Shown here: piece after piece, positions 7,948 through 7,987 of the stretch
Numbering within the stretch: position 1 is the first letter of the stretch
Layout: each line of letters begins with the position of its first letter
Assembly (NCBI GenBank): GCA_041917975.1
Contig: JAYRWN010000174.1
Location: forward strand, 1 to 7,987
Direction: 5' to 3'
DNA: 7,987 nt
DNA from: JAYRWN01 sp041917975
Lineage (GTDB): Bacteria > Bacteroidota > Bacteroidia > Chitinophagales > Saprospiraceae
Position numbers and translations under genes: made by a program
The notes under the pieces: model-generated
What the model was told of the DNA's origin: nothing
The model's input: the letters and a program-made list of their open reading frames with translations, nothing else
Databases searched by the model: none

Positions 7948-7987
7948 GGATTTATTTTTTATTTTTTGCTTTTAACATACAAACAGA
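7948..7987 (-). promoter_or_regulatory. A-rich leader before iolJ with a weak Bacteroidota -7-like element at the window edge
   Basis: On the minus strand the 30 or so bases before the iolJ ATG are nearly all A and T, with three A-runs and no Shine-Dalgarno-like GGAGG. This fits the A-rich, SD-independent leaders known in Bacteroidota. TCTGTTTG at 7987-7980 resembles the sigma-ABfr -7 consensus TAnnTTTG, with A replaced by C at the second position. If real, it would give a leader of roughly 25 bases. The matching -33 element would lie outside the window, so this may equally be the gap after another upstream operon gene. Confidence 0.3.

Noticed and set aside
7952..7978. Eight-codon minus-strand frame (MLKAKNKK) ending four bases before the iolJ start
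   Set aside because: It could be read as a leader peptide, but the A-rich leader makes short Lys/Asn-rich frames likely by chance. There is no run of regulatory codons and no attenuator hairpin.

Overview
The window holds six genes, all on the minus strand and packed head to tail with gaps of only 3 to 37 bases. Five encode myo-inositol catabolic enzymes and one encodes a sodium:solute symporter. The minus-strand order is class II aldolase (iolJ-like), iolB, iolC, iolD, SSS-family symporter, iolA/mmsA. The tight spacing and shared direction point to one transcription unit, read from the right edge of the window to the left. Its promoter region probably lies at or just beyond position 7987.

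The likely host is a member of the Bacteroidota, possibly a Sphingobacteriales- or Chitinophagales-like organism. This is inference. It rests on start codons without clear Shine-Dalgarno sequences, a strongly A-rich leader before the first gene, an SSS symporter in the inositol operon instead of an IolT-type MFS or an ABC importer, and an intergenic A/T-rich heptamer repeat. No rRNA or other taxonomic marker is present.

Layout, left to right: 1-76 is a perfect tandem array of the heptamer ATTCATA, which touches the iolA stop codon. 76-1545 is the CoA-acylating (methyl)malonate-semialdehyde dehydrogenase. 1565-3136 is the symporter. 3159-5015 is IolD. 5053-6051 is IolC. 6055-6945 is IolB. 6976-7947 is the aldolase. 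7948-7987 is an A-rich leader. No gene-free stretch exceeds about 80 bases.

How the genes work together (established for the Bacillus subtilis iol pathway): IolD opens the ring of trihydroxycyclohexanedione to give 5-deoxy-glucuronate. IolB isomerises this to 2-deoxy-5-keto-gluconate, and IolC phosphorylates that product. The aldolase splits the phosphate into dihydroxyacetone phosphate and malonate semialdehyde, and IolA converts the latter to acetyl-CoA and CO2. The symporter would bring inositol in. The first two steps (inositol dehydrogenase IolG and ketoinositol dehydratase IolE) and any regulator are not in the window and may lie to the right of it. I see no mobile element, CRISPR array, RNA gene or clearly new system. 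The heptamer array is the least explained element.
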